10,075 nt of DNA from Spirochaetia bacterium UBA5550 (GTDB taxonomy: Bacteria; Spirochaetota; UBA4802; UBA5550), in contig DINC01000323.1 of assembly GCA_002425885.1 (NCBI GenBank), positions 1 through 10,075 of the forward strand. Direction: 5' to 3'. The notes beneath the pieces were generated by a model. It did no database searches. It saw only the letters and a list, made by a program, of their open reading frames with translations, and had not been told where the DNA came from. How positions within the stretch are numbered: the stretch's first letter is position 1; each line of letters opens with the position of its first letter. A program made the position numbers and the translations under genes. This document shows, one piece after another, positions 1-7,259 of this stretch.

Positions 1-67
1 TAATAAAATATGTTTCCATAACCGGTTTATATGGGCACTATAAATACAGGTAGAGAGGGGCTGATAC

Positions 68-1663
68 ATGGATAAGAGTCAAATAACCGCACGGCAGAAT
101 CTTGAGATTAAGGGGAGTATGATATTTTTCATCGGGTTTGTTGTAATAGCGTTTCTTGCTTCTCTGTTTCAGTTCCTGGCAGGACAGACAGCGGCAACAA
201 TGGCTCCTGCCGCACTGCTGAATTCAGTTATTATTTTAATAGCGTTTATTATATACAGACGGAAAAAAAGTGGTAATAAAACAGAGGTTCTCTGCTGGAT
301 TGCCGCGCTTCTGGGGCTCGCTTTCAACTCAATGGCAAGATACATGTACGCTGTCAAGTTTGACTGGCAGTACGCGGTAGAAGGGTTTCACCTGTCAGCT
401 ATTACAATTTCTTTTCTTGTGCTCCTTCAGTTTTTTTACAACCGGAGACTCTATATTGTTATGGCAACGCTGCTATTCGGCGCATGGATATTATTTCTTG
501 TTCTTGCAGGTCAGAACGGTGTTGAGTTCTATCAGTATACTTTAAAAGACGGGAAGGTCTTTCATGGCGTTATGATTCTCCGCGAAATCTATTATGTTCT
601 TATTATGATGCTTGTTGCTGTTGTTGTATACTTCAATATTCCGAGTATTGAGGAGTTCGACAGACGAACAACCAGCCAGCAGAAGATTATCCTTGAACAG
701 TCAAAGGCCCAGGCTGAGCTTGCTGAAGAGATAAATGACAACGTGGGTGAGCTTTTCCAGAGGCTCGAACATCAGAAGGCGATTCTTGAGGAGTTCAGCG
801 ATAAAATGCAGGATCAGGCTTCAACTTTTGAGGAGATATCCGCAACTCTTGAAGAACTACAGGGTTCAGCTGAAAGTATAGCTACAAGCGCTTCGACACA
901 GATCAATGAAAACGGTAAAATGGATACCATACTCCGCAACCTTAGTGATCTTAAAAAAACTACCCGGCTCAGTCTTAATGAAACCAGTTCCGAGATCGGC
1001 GTAACAGTGGAAAATTCAAAAGCGGGCAAGGAGATGCTGGATAAAGTCGAAAAATCCGTTGATGAACTAAATACACAGAATGCGAGCATTACAGAGACAG
1101 TGAACCTGATTACAGATATTGCTGACAGGATTAACCTCCTTGCTCTTAACGCCAGTATTGAAGCGGCCCGGGCAGGAGATCACGGAAGGGGATTTGCTGT
1201 TGTTGCTGATGAAATCGGCAAGCTTGCTGTGCAGACAGCAGACAGCGTTAAACTTATTGTATCAATTACTGAACGCAGCAGTAAAACCATGACCGATACC
1301 AGGAGTGTAATAAATTCAACTATCCCGCTTATTCTCGGAATGATTGTTAATATGGAGAAGAGTTCCGGAAGCCTCAGGGAGCTTCAGAAAAGTATTGACA
1401 TGGAGGAACAGGAGATCTCTGTAATGCTTTCTCAGATGGATAAAAGTATGACTCTGTCGAAGAATATAGACACAGGGACAGATGAACAGAAAAGGGCCAT
1501 TGAAAACACTAATATCGCTCTTGAAAATGTAAATGAGGCAATTGGCGGTATGGTAAACGGAATTGATGAGATTGTAAACTCCTCCAGAAAAATTATTGAA
1601 AATGCAGCAATGCTTAAGGAGAAGGCGGGGAGTTCAGTTTCCGGTAAAATAGAGTTGACTTGA
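68..1663 (+). CDS. Methyl-accepting chemotaxis protein, six membrane helices, no periplasmic sensor domain
   Basis: This is a chemoreceptor that would pass a signal to CheA/CheW. Residues 1-195 form about six hydrophobic segments (about 17-39, 45-64, 74-96, 107-124, 129-148, 168-191) with short loops, so sensing is probably within the membrane. I see no HAMP domain. After a short basic stretch, residues 200-520 are coiled coil, with adaptation-type [10 protein letters not shown] at 255-264. The conserved signalling hairpin tip is at 355-383, including [16 protein letters not shown] and [11 protein letters not shown]. Where many receptors have AARAGE, this one has AARAGD. No C-terminal CheR-tethering pentapeptide is visible. 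The start is supported by GAGGGG at 55-60, 7 bases upstream. The family assignment is certain from the hairpin; the ligand is unknown. A small secreted protein follows 34 bases downstream and may be cotranscribed. Confidence 0.95.
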   Translation: MDKSQITARQNLEIKGSMIFFIGFVVIAFLASLFQFLAGQTAATMAPAALLNSVIILIAFIIYRRKKSGNKTEVLCWIAALLGLAFNSMARYMYAVKFDWQYAVEGFHLSAITISFLVLLQFFYNRRLYIVMATLLFGAWILFLVLAGQNGVEFYQYTLKDGKVFHGVMILREIYYVLIMMLVAVVVYFNIPSIEEFDRRTTSQQKIILEQSKAQAELAEEINDNVGELFQRLEHQKAILEEFSDKMQDQASTFEEISATLEELQGSAESIATSASTQINENGKMDTILRNLSDLKKTTRLSLNETSSEIGVTVENSKAGKEMLDKVEKSVDELNTQNASITETVNLITDIADRINLLALNASIEAARAGDHGRGFAVVADEIGKLAVQTADSVKLIVSITERSSKTMTDTRSVINSTIPLILGMIVNMEKSSGSLRELQKSIDMEEQEISVMLSQMDKSMTLSKNIDTGTDEQKRAIENTNIALENVNEAIGGMVNGIDEIVNSSRKIIENAAMLKEKAGSSVSGKIELT

Positions 1664-1697
1664 CAGGATCTTTCAGAACAATATCTTTCCGGAATCT

Positions 1698-2204
1698 ATG
1701 AGTGATAAAAAGATAATATTCTGTCTCATCGCTGCCTGTTTTATTTTGTTTTATATTCCGCTTTACAGCGCGGCTGATTCTGAAGGTGAGGGGAGCAGTA
1801 ATTATTTCAACATAAGAAGATATTATCTGAAGTGGGATCAGGGATTTGAAGGGAGCAAAGGGTATTTTAAAAAAATCCTTTATTCCTATCTCGTTGAAAT
1901 GATTGGCCGGGAGATAATAACAGATTACGATTATATCCCTGAATCTTACGACAGAGGTACTCAGGAGTCCAGGTTCAGATCCGGGGAGTGGCTTGTCGTA
2001 AGCGGTGCGGTTACCGGCGGGAATATTAAGGAGATTGAAGCTTTCAGAAATAAATACGGAAGAAACAGTCAGCCCGGTAAAGGGCTTTTTTCAATTTCAG
2101 GGAAAATAAAAAGATTCAGGCTTTCAGATTTTTCTGAAAAGAGAAGAGTTTATCTCTACCTGGATGATATGAAGATAAAGAATGCTGAAGTTAAAGCAGA
2201 ATAG
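1698..2204 (+). CDS. Putative secreted protein of unknown function
   Basis: I do not recognise a family. The 168-residue product has a lysine start (DKK) and a hydrophobic core at residues 6-22, followed by LYSAAD, a reasonable signal peptidase I site near residue 25. It is therefore probably exported to the periplasm or surface. LIAAC at 10-14 looks superficially like a lipobox, but the hydrophobic core is too short before it and continues after it, so lipidation is less likely. The mature part is rich in Tyr, Arg and Lys and looks like a small mixed alpha/beta domain; FSISGKIKRFRLSDF (about 131-145) reads as beta strands. No catalytic motif is visible. The ribosome site is weak (GGA at 1691-1693). 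It lies 34 bases after the chemoreceptor and 44 before glmS, which says little about function. That it is a real gene is supported by its signal peptide and packing between same-strand genes. Confidence 0.75.
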   Translation: MSDKKIIFCLIAACFILFYIPLYSAADSEGEGSSNYFNIRRYYLKWDQGFEGSKGYFKKILYSYLVEMIGREIITDYDYIPESYDRGTQESRFRSGEWLVVSGAVTGGNIKEIEAFRNKYGRNSQPGKGLFSISGKIKRFRLSDFSEKRRVYLYLDDMKIKNAEVKAE

Positions 2205-2236
2205 TGCGTCAATTTAAATGGTTAGTTTATTTTTAA

Positions 2237-2242
2237 AAGGAG
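2237..2242 (+). promoter_or_regulatory. Strong Shine-Dalgarno site for glmS
   Basis: AAGGAG sits six bases before the glmS ATG. It is the most canonical ribosome site in the window and fixes the start that exposes Cys2. Confidence 0.8.
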
Positions 2243-2248
2243 TAAAGT

Positions 2249-4081
2249 ATGTGCGGCATTGTAGGGTATGTTGGAAGTAAAAGTGCACCCGAAGTAATTA
2301 TTAATTCTTTGAAGAGACTCGAATATCGCGGTTACGATTCTGCGGGAATAACTGTAAACTGCTGCGGTGAGCTTTTTACACAGAAAAAAGCAGGTAAAAT
2401 TTCGGCACTTGAATCTATCCTTGATCATGAAAAAATTCAGGAATGTCATATTGGTATAGGTCACACCAGGTGGGCAACTCATGGCGAGCCTAATGATATA
2501 AACGCGCACCCGCATTCAGACTGCGGTAATAATCTTGTCCTCATCCATAATGGTATTATTGAGAATTATAAAGATATAAAAGAGGTACTGCTGAAACGGG
2601 GCCACGTTTTTAAAAGTGAAACTGATACGGAAGTACTTGTTCACCTTATTGAATATTACTGTAATGAACTCCCTCTTCTTGATGCTGTAATACATGCGCT
2701 TAAGAGTGTTGAGGGTACTTACGCCATAGTTGTAATGTCAAAAGATAATCCTGAGCTTCTCATAGCAGCAAGAAAGGGGAGCCCTCTGATTCTCGGCATA
2801 GGTGAAAATGAAATGCTTGTGGGTTCTGATGTAAGCGCTGTCATTGAGCACACAAAGGATGTAATTTATCTTGAAGAGGGTGAAGTTGTTGTAGTAAAAA
2901 AGGACAGCTACAGAATCTATGACCTCAACAAGAATAATGTAGATAAGAGAATTCAGTCTATTGACTGGGATATCGAAACAATCGGGCGTCATGGCTTTGA
3001 TCATTTCATGCTGAAAGAGATTTTTGAGCAGCCTGAAACCATCAACAACGCCTTCAGAGGGCGCCTGCTCCCTGATGATGCGAAGGTCAAACTTGACGGC
3101 CTCAGGCTGACAGACGACGAATGCTCGAAGATTGAGAGAATAATATTCATAGCATGCGGGACTTCTTGGCATGCAGGTCTTGTTGCCGAGTATCTCATTG
3201 AGGAGTATGCCCGTATTCCGGTTGAAGTTGAATACGCCAGCGAGTTCAGGTACAGAAAGCCTGTTCTCCGTAAAGGGGATCTTGTTATAACCATAAGCCA
3301 GTCAGGTGAAACGGCTGATACCCTTGCAGCTCTCCGCGAAGCAAAGTCAAAAGGTATTAAAGTTCTCGGGATAACAAATGTTGTGGGGAGCACAATTGCC
3401 CGCGAGTCAGATGGAGGGGTTTACATCTACGCAGGCCCGGAGATCGGTGTTGCGTCTACAAAGGCATTTACCTCTCAGATAACAGTAATACTCCTGTTTG
3501 CAATTTTTCTTGCAAGGAAAAGGGATATGTCCTATACTGAGGCAAAAGCAATACTTGATGATCTTGTGAGGCTCCCTGAGCTTGCGAGGAGTGTTCTCTC
3601 CACCTGCGAAAGTATCAGGTCTATTGCGGAACATTATTACCAGAGTAAAAATTTTCTTTATCTCGGGAGAGGTATAAACTTCCCGGTTGCTCTTGAAGGT
3701 GCTCTTAAACTTAAGGAAATTTCATACATTCATGCTGAAGGATACCCTGCAGCGGAGATGAAGCACGGCCCGATTGCTCTTATAGACGAGGAGATGCCCG
3801 TTGTTTTTATAGCAACAAAAGATGAGATTTATAACAAGGTTATAAGCAACATGCAGGAGGTCAGGGCGCGTAAAGGGAGAATTATCGCCATTGCCACAGA
3901 GAATGATGAATCTATATTAAAATATGCGGATCATGTGATTTATATACCGGATGTTCATAAGGCCCTTATACCGGTTCTGGCCGTTATCCCTCTGCAGCTT
4001 TTATCGTATTATGTAGCTGTACTCAGGGGGTGTGACGTGGATCAGCCGCGAAACCTTGCAAAAAGTGTAACAGTGGAATAA
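2249..4081 (+). CDS. glmS: Glutamine--fructose-6-phosphate aminotransferase (isomerizing), GlmS
   Basis: Makes glucosamine-6-phosphate from fructose-6-phosphate and glutamine in the cytosol, the first committed step to UDP-GlcNAc for peptidoglycan and lipid-linked sugars. The N-terminal Ntn glutaminase domain begins MCGIVGYVG; Cys2 becomes the nucleophile after Met removal. It carries YRGYDSAG (27-33 region), HTRWATHG (72-79) and HNGIIENY (100-107). Two SIS isomerase domains follow: the first with CGTSWHAG (303-310) and SQSGETADT (350-358), the second with EGALKLKEISYIHAEGYPA (483-501) and KHGPIAL (505-511). The tail ends DQPRNLAKSVTVE, as in the family. The length of 610 residues is close to the 609 of E. 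coli GlmS, so it is complete. AAGGAG at 2237-2242, six bases before the ATG, is a strong ribosome site. The 44-base gap upstream is too short for a glmS ribozyme, and none is seen. Confidence 0.98.
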   Translation: MCGIVGYVGSKSAPEVIINSLKRLEYRGYDSAGITVNCCGELFTQKKAGKISALESILDHEKIQECHIGIGHTRWATHGEPNDINAHPHSDCGNNLVLIHNGIIENYKDIKEVLLKRGHVFKSETDTEVLVHLIEYYCNELPLLDAVIHALKSVEGTYAIVVMSKDNPELLIAARKGSPLILGIGENEMLVGSDVSAVIEHTKDVIYLEEGEVVVVKKDSYRIYDLNKNNVDKRIQSIDWDIETIGRHGFDHFMLKEIFEQPETINNAFRGRLLPDDAKVKLDGLRLTDDECSKIERIIFIACGTSWHAGLVAEYLIEEYARIPVEVEYASEFRYRKPVLRKGDLVITISQSGETADTLAALREAKSKGIKVLGITNVVGSTIARESDGGVYIYAGPEIGVASTKAFTSQITVILLFAIFLARKRDMSYTEAKAILDDLVRLPELARSVLSTCESIRSIAEHYYQSKNFLYLGRGINFPVALEGALKLKEISYIHAEGYPAAEMKHGPIALIDEEMPVVFIATKDEIYNKVISNMQEVRARKGRIIAIATENDESILKYADHVIYIPDVHKALIPVLAVIPLQLLSYYVAVLRGCDVDQPRNLAKSVTVE

Positions 4082-4120
4082 GCCCGATTGTATGTTTTTT
4101 GTATGTTCTGATATCTATTA

Positions 4121-4149
4121 TTGACACTTACAGGTCACTAATATACATT
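4121..4149 (+). promoter_or_regulatory. Sigma70-type promoter for the VOC-family gene
   Basis: A perfect -35 box TTGACA (4121-4126) is followed, after an ideal 17-base spacer, by TACATT (4144-4149), which matches four of six bases of the consensus -10 including the key first T, second A and last T. Transcription would begin near 4156, giving a leader of about 43 bases before the ATG at 4199. It separates the VOC gene from glmS. Confidence 0.6.
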
Positions 4150-4198
4150 CATTTTATTAACAGATTTTTTATTTTGAACAGTTGATGATGAGGTTAAA

Positions 4199-4570
4199 AT
4201 GATTGTTATAGAAAGCGTAAATCATATAGGGATTACTGTATCCGACCTTGAAAACTCTATCAGATTTTATAAAGATCTTTTTGATTTTGATGTGATTGAG
4301 AATATCAGTAATTCCGGACAGGCTTTCCTTAAAATGGGAGACATACTCCTATCTTTAGTTGAGGTAAAGGGATACAAAAACAGCAAAGATTCAAAAAGCT
4401 GCGTATCTTTTTATGTTGATGAAGAGGATTTTCAGGATGCCATTGATGAGATAGGGGAGATGGAACTTGAAGTAGTAACCGGCCCTGAAAATATCAGAAA
4501 AGGTGAAAGAGTTGTTTTCGCAGATCCTGACGGAAACCTTATTGAACTATCTTATCCTAAAATTGACTGA
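4199..4570 (+). CDS. VOC (glyoxalase/bleomycin-resistance fold) family protein
   Basis: This is a 123-residue single-domain protein of the vicinal oxygen chelate superfamily. The opening NHIGITVSDLENSIRFYKDLF (8-28) is the classic first beta-alpha-beta unit, with His9 as the first metal ligand. The closing FADPDGNLIELSYP (107-120) carries Glu116, the last ligand. The second half-unit starts at SCVSFYVDEEDF (67-78). The His often found at its first strand is absent (Cys68/Ser70 instead), so metal binding may be incomplete or use other residues such as Glu55. The substrate cannot be told from sequence; lyase, epimerase and resistance functions all occur in the family. It has its own promoter and terminator, so it is probably expressed alone. 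GAGG at 4190-4193 supports the start. Confidence 0.88.
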   Translation: MIVIESVNHIGITVSDLENSIRFYKDLFDFDVIENISNSGQAFLKMGDILLSLVEVKGYKNSKDSKSCVSFYVDEEDFQDAIDEIGEMELEVVTGPENIRKGERVVFADPDGNLIELSYPKID

Positions 4571-4599
4571 AACTGATAAGTTATTATGTTCTGTTGTGT

Positions 4600-4625
4600 G
4601 GCTGCAGTAAAATGCAGCCTTTTTT
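4600..4625 (+). terminator. Rho-independent terminator after the VOC gene
   Basis: A perfect seven-base-pair stem GGCTGCA (4600-4606) / TGCAGCC (4613-4619) encloses a six-base loop GTAAAA and runs directly into six T (4620-4625). It lies 29 bases after the VOC stop codon and closes that one-gene unit. Confidence 0.9.
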
Positions 4626-4724
4626 ATTATCACAAAACAGTTATTTAACCCGCAATCTGCTCCGTAATTTCCTCAACTATTCATAAAATCAAGCTTTATT
4701 ATATTTATCATATATGTCGAAATA

Positions 4725-4730
4725 TATAAT
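4725..4730 (+). promoter_or_regulatory. Possible -10 element for the aldolase/methyltransferase pair
   Basis: A consensus TATAAT lies 24 bases before the aldolase ATG. No good -35 box is found at 16-18 bases upstream; TTTATC at 4704-4709 is only 15 away. In such AT-rich DNA the hexamer can arise by chance, though a promoter is expected here because a terminator lies just upstream. Confidence 0.3.
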
Positions 4731-4754
4731 TAATCAATAATAATCGGGATTGAA

Positions 4755-5378
4755 ATGGAACTTAGAGAAATTTTCAGAAAGGTAAGAGTTATCCCTGTAT
4801 CTGTTTTTGAAGACACTGCCTCCGCACTGAAGACAGCGGAACTTCTTGTTAAGCATAAAGTAGATGTTATAGAGATCACTTTGCGTACAGAGTGTGCCTT
4901 TGACTGTATAGCCGCCATAAAAAAAGAATTCCCTTCGCTGACCCCGGGGGCCGGAAGTGTTCTCAGCAGGGATGCTCTTAAGAGAACTGTAGATTCCGGT
5001 GCAATCTTTGCTGTTGCGCCATGCCTTGATGAAGATATTGCAGCATACGCGGCAGAGTTAAAGATCCCCTTTGTGCCCGGAGTCTCTACTCCCGGTGAAT
5101 TAAACAGAGCGCTTAAATACTCCGGAATGATTAAGATCTTCCCTGCTCATGCTCTCGGTGGAACGGATTACCTTAATTCTATCACAGCCCCCTTCAGAAT
5201 GCTGAAATTTGATCTTATCCCCACAGGGGGGATAGATAATAAAAATTACATGGAATACCTGGAGTGCGAAAAAGTTCTTGCCTGCGGGGTCACTTATCCC
5301 GTAGCTGAAAAACTGCTTAAACAGAAGGATTATGCTTCTATTGAGAAAAGGATTGTTGAATTATATGGAGAAATATAG
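4755..5378 (+). CDS. 2-keto-3-deoxy-6-phosphogluconate (KDPG) aldolase family protein
   Basis: This class I aldolase would cleave KDPG (or a related 2-keto-3-deoxy sugar acid phosphate) to pyruvate and glyceraldehyde-3-phosphate in the cytosol. The 207 residues follow the single-domain TIM-barrel Eda pattern. VIEITLRTECAFDCI (38-52) holds the catalytic Glu40 and phosphate-side Arg44. PGAGSVLS (64-71), FVPGVSTPGEL (106-116), IKIFPAHALGG (126-136; Lys127 is the Schiff-base lysine) and PTGGI (156-160) follow in order. The C-terminal loop reads CGVTYPVAEKLL, unlike the GGSW of E. coli Eda, so substrate preference could differ. No edd or keto-deoxygluconate kinase is adjacent, so an Entner-Doudoroff or uronate role is only inferred. 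GGGA at 4746-4749 precedes the start. The next gene begins 3 bases after its stop. Confidence 0.93.
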   Translation: MELREIFRKVRVIPVSVFEDTASALKTAELLVKHKVDVIEITLRTECAFDCIAAIKKEFPSLTPGAGSVLSRDALKRTVDSGAIFAVAPCLDEDIAAYAAELKIPFVPGVSTPGELNRALKYSGMIKIFPAHALGGTDYLNSITAPFRMLKFDLIPTGGIDNKNYMEYLECEKVLACGVTYPVAEKLLKQKDYASIEKRIVELYGEI

Positions 5379-5381
5379 AGG

Positions 5382-6347
5382 ATGTCTGCGGATAAATTTG
5401 AATCTCTTTTAAAAATCGCAGTGGAAAAAAGGGCTCCTCTTTTTAGCGATTCACGTACCGACTGTTTCAGGCTTTTCAATGGCGATGGTGACGGTCTCGA
5501 CGGGCTTACCATAGATTACTATGCCGGGCATATCCTCGTTCAGTATTTCAGTGACGGCGTTTTATCCGGGCTGGATAATATCATTAAAAACATCACTGTT
5601 GTGAGCGGAACTTTCCCCGCAGCGCAAAAATCTGTTCTGGTTAAGGATCGCAGGGTTATAGCCGGCCCGGCAGACAGAAACTCTCTATGGAAAAGCCGTA
5701 TTGTAGAAGGGGATTATAGTGAGGAGATGGGAGTTGTTGTCTGTCAGAACAATACCCGGGCGAAGGTTGATCTCGTAAACGGCCAGAATACAGGGATTTT
5801 TCTTGATATGAGAGAGATCCGGGGTAAACTTGAGGAGTTTTATCCCCTAAGCGGTATTAAATCGATGATAAATCTTTTCAGTTACACCGGGCTTTTTTCC
5901 GCTCATGCATTGCAGAATGGTGTTTCCCATGCTGTAAATGTTGATCTTTCAAAAGGTGTTTTAAAGAGAGCCGGAATTAATTATAAACTTAACGGTCTTG
6001 CGGTTGATGACAGGGATTTTCTTTATGGAGATTCCATGGAGTGGATAAAGATATTCGCGAAGAAGGGAGAGGTTTTTAATTTCGGAGTTTTTGATCCTCC
6101 CACCTTTGCCAGAAACAAAAAGAGGAATTTTTCCGTAAGAAAAGATTATTACGACTCGCTGAAAAAACTGGAAAAGATAATTCCAGGCGGTTATCTCCTC
6201 ACTTCAATAAATTCTTATTCAGTATCACTTGCTGAATACAGGGCCTGCCACCCGGAAAACTGGGAATTGTTAATGTTCAGCAATGAATCAGCCGATTTTA
6301 TAAACAGGGGAAATCCATATCTGAAAGCGGGTTTATGGAAAATCTGA
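5382..6347 (+). CDS. Class I SAM-dependent methyltransferase, RlmI-like, without an N-terminal PUA domain
   Basis: Likely an RNA (rRNA cytosine-5 type) methyltransferase related to RlmI/YccW. Residues 24-60, with NGDGDGLDGLTIDYYAG, match the small beta-rich domain that precedes the catalytic domain in that family. GQNTGIFLDMREIR (134-147) leads into the Rossmann fold: motif I NLFSYTGLFSAHAL (164-177), the acidic residue of VNVDLS at 188, and the DPPTFARNK motif (238-246). The final segment NPYLKAGLWKI resembles the family's last strand. The protein has 321 residues against 396 for E. coli RlmI. It lacks the roughly 70-residue N-terminal PUA domain, so RNA recognition must differ. The target base is unknown. 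It starts 3 bases after the aldolase stop. Its ribosome site (GGAG at 5367-5370 or GAGG at 5378-5381) overlaps the upstream gene's end, implying translational coupling. Confidence 0.87.
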   Translation: MSADKFESLLKIAVEKRAPLFSDSRTDCFRLFNGDGDGLDGLTIDYYAGHILVQYFSDGVLSGLDNIIKNITVVSGTFPAAQKSVLVKDRRVIAGPADRNSLWKSRIVEGDYSEEMGVVVCQNNTRAKVDLVNGQNTGIFLDMREIRGKLEEFYPLSGIKSMINLFSYTGLFSAHALQNGVSHAVNVDLSKGVLKRAGINYKLNGLAVDDRDFLYGDSMEWIKIFAKKGEVFNFGVFDPPTFARNKKRNFSVRKDYYDSLKKLEKIIPGGYLLTSINSYSVSLAEYRACHPENWELLMFSNESADFINRGNPYLKAGLWKI

Positions 6348-6432
6348 AGCTGAGATTTTATGCTGTATGAAAATATCTTGACATCGGCCTTCAGTTTTTA
6401 AGTAAATTATTACGGTAAAACCTTCAGATTTT
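6339..6432 (+). repeat. 11-bp perfect inverted repeat bracketing a promoter region
   Basis: AAAATCTGAAG (6339-6349, spanning the methyltransferase stop codon) is exactly complementary to CTTCAGATTTT (6422-6432), 72 bases downstream. A third partial copy, CTTCAGTTTTT, lies at 6389-6399 and could pair with 6344-6349. GCTGAG (6349-6354) and CTCAGC (6440-6445) are also complementary. The function is unknown: it could be a distant operator pair, alternative RNA pairing or chance in AT-rich DNA. Confidence 0.4.
6378..6408 (+). promoter_or_regulatory. Probable sigma70-type promoter for the acidic membrane protein gene
   Basis: A consensus TTGACA (6378-6383) is followed by TAAATT (6403-6408) at a 19-base spacing, or GTAAAT at 18 bases. 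The spacing is slightly long and the -10 is imperfect. It is well placed, 56 bases before the next ATG, in a 117-base gap after a gene pair that could end here. Confidence 0.4.
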
Positions 6433-6464
6433 GTGAATCCTCAGCCATAACCAGGGGAAATATA

Positions 6465-7259
6465 ATGATATATCTTGCAGTATTACTGGTGTTGACTGGA
6501 TTGCTGATTGTTCTGGTGGCCCTTTTCTCTGAATCAGGGAGAGGACATTCTGCTGAAACAGTTGTTTTTCCGGAGACATCCTTTTCAGGTTCTGAAATCA
6601 GAGGGGGGCTGAATCCGGAAGATATCGATATAATTATCCCTGAAAGGATAAAACATACTGCATCTCAATCTCCGTTAATCCGGCCTGATGAAGAAGATAT
6701 TTTTATAAGTTTTGATAAAGATGGTGAAACCAGAGAGGATTATGATTTCATCCGCAATGAGAAACAGGAGGAGAAGCTGGATGAATGGGGCCTCACTGAA
6801 CCTGATCAGGATGATATAATCCCTGACAGCGGGCCGCTGGATGAACCGGCAGATTCAGTATTCTCTGAGCTTGAAGAGGAATTGACGGAGGAGGATGAGC
6901 CGGATATTATTTCAGCAGCGGATTCAGGTGTATATGCTGTTCTCTTTGATGACAAATCGAATCTTATTGATTACGATTCAGGAATTACCAGCATTGAACC
7001 CTCAGTTCCGGCATTAAAAAGTATTAAAAGAATAGGAAGAGGAAAAGTTCAGGTTGACGATGACGGTGTCAGCTTTTATATGGATGATAAATTCTACAGG
7101 TTTGACTTCCATAAGCTATATGATGTGTGGAGCGGCCCCGGTTTTGTGGCGCTCCCTCTTAAAGGGGGGAGTTCGGTTAAGCTTTTTATGATTGATGGAG
7201 CGCCGGACTTTCCTGACAGAGTTGAAGTTAATTATCAGGAATATATAAAAGGGATTTAA
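6465..7259 (+). CDS. Membrane-anchored acidic protein of unknown function
   Basis: I do not recognise a family. The 264-residue product has one N-terminal membrane segment (residues 2-21, MIYLAVLLVLTGLLIVLVAL) that looks like an uncleaved anchor. Residues 50-150 are a low-complexity linker very rich in Asp and Glu (for example SELEEELTEEDEPD at 134-147). A compact C-terminal domain at about 155-262 contains alternating strands: VYAVLFDD, GKVQVDDDGVSFYMDDKFYRF and VKLFMIDG. This resembles a beta-rich domain on a flexible acidic stalk. AGGGGA at 6453-6458, six bases upstream, supports the start. Its stop overlaps the ATG at 7259 (TAATG), the usual sign of coupling to the TPR gene. Its position two genes before mreB suggests, but does not prove, an envelope or cell-shape role. 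Confidence 0.8.
   Translation: MIYLAVLLVLTGLLIVLVALFSESGRGHSAETVVFPETSFSGSEIRGGLNPEDIDIIIPERIKHTASQSPLIRPDEEDIFISFDKDGETREDYDFIRNEKQEEKLDEWGLTEPDQDDIIPDSGPLDEPADSVFSELEEELTEEDEPDIISAADSGVYAVLFDDKSNLIDYDSGITSIEPSVPALKSIKRIGRGKVQVDDDGVSFYMDDKFYRFDFHKLYDVWSGPGFVALPLKGGSSVKLFMIDGAPDFPDRVEVNYQEYIKGI

Noticed and set aside
1..67. Promoter for the chemoreceptor (TATAAA at 39-44)
   Set aside because: The only candidate -35 (TTTCCA at 13-18) is 20 bases away and poor. The upstream context lies outside the window, so no call is made.
1727..1741. Lipobox (LIAAC) making the small secreted protein a lipoprotein
   Set aside because: The hydrophobic stretch before the Cys is too short and continues strongly after it. 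A standard signal peptidase I site near residue 25 fits better.
2205..2248. Possible glmS ribozyme/riboswitch upstream of glmS
   Set aside because: The gap is only 44 bases with no ribozyme core or stem structure. It contains just a ribosome binding site.
2738..3393. Overlapping minus-strand open frames inside glmS
   Set aside because: glmS is full length with all motifs on the + strand. The antisense frames have no recognisable motifs and arise from its codon pattern.
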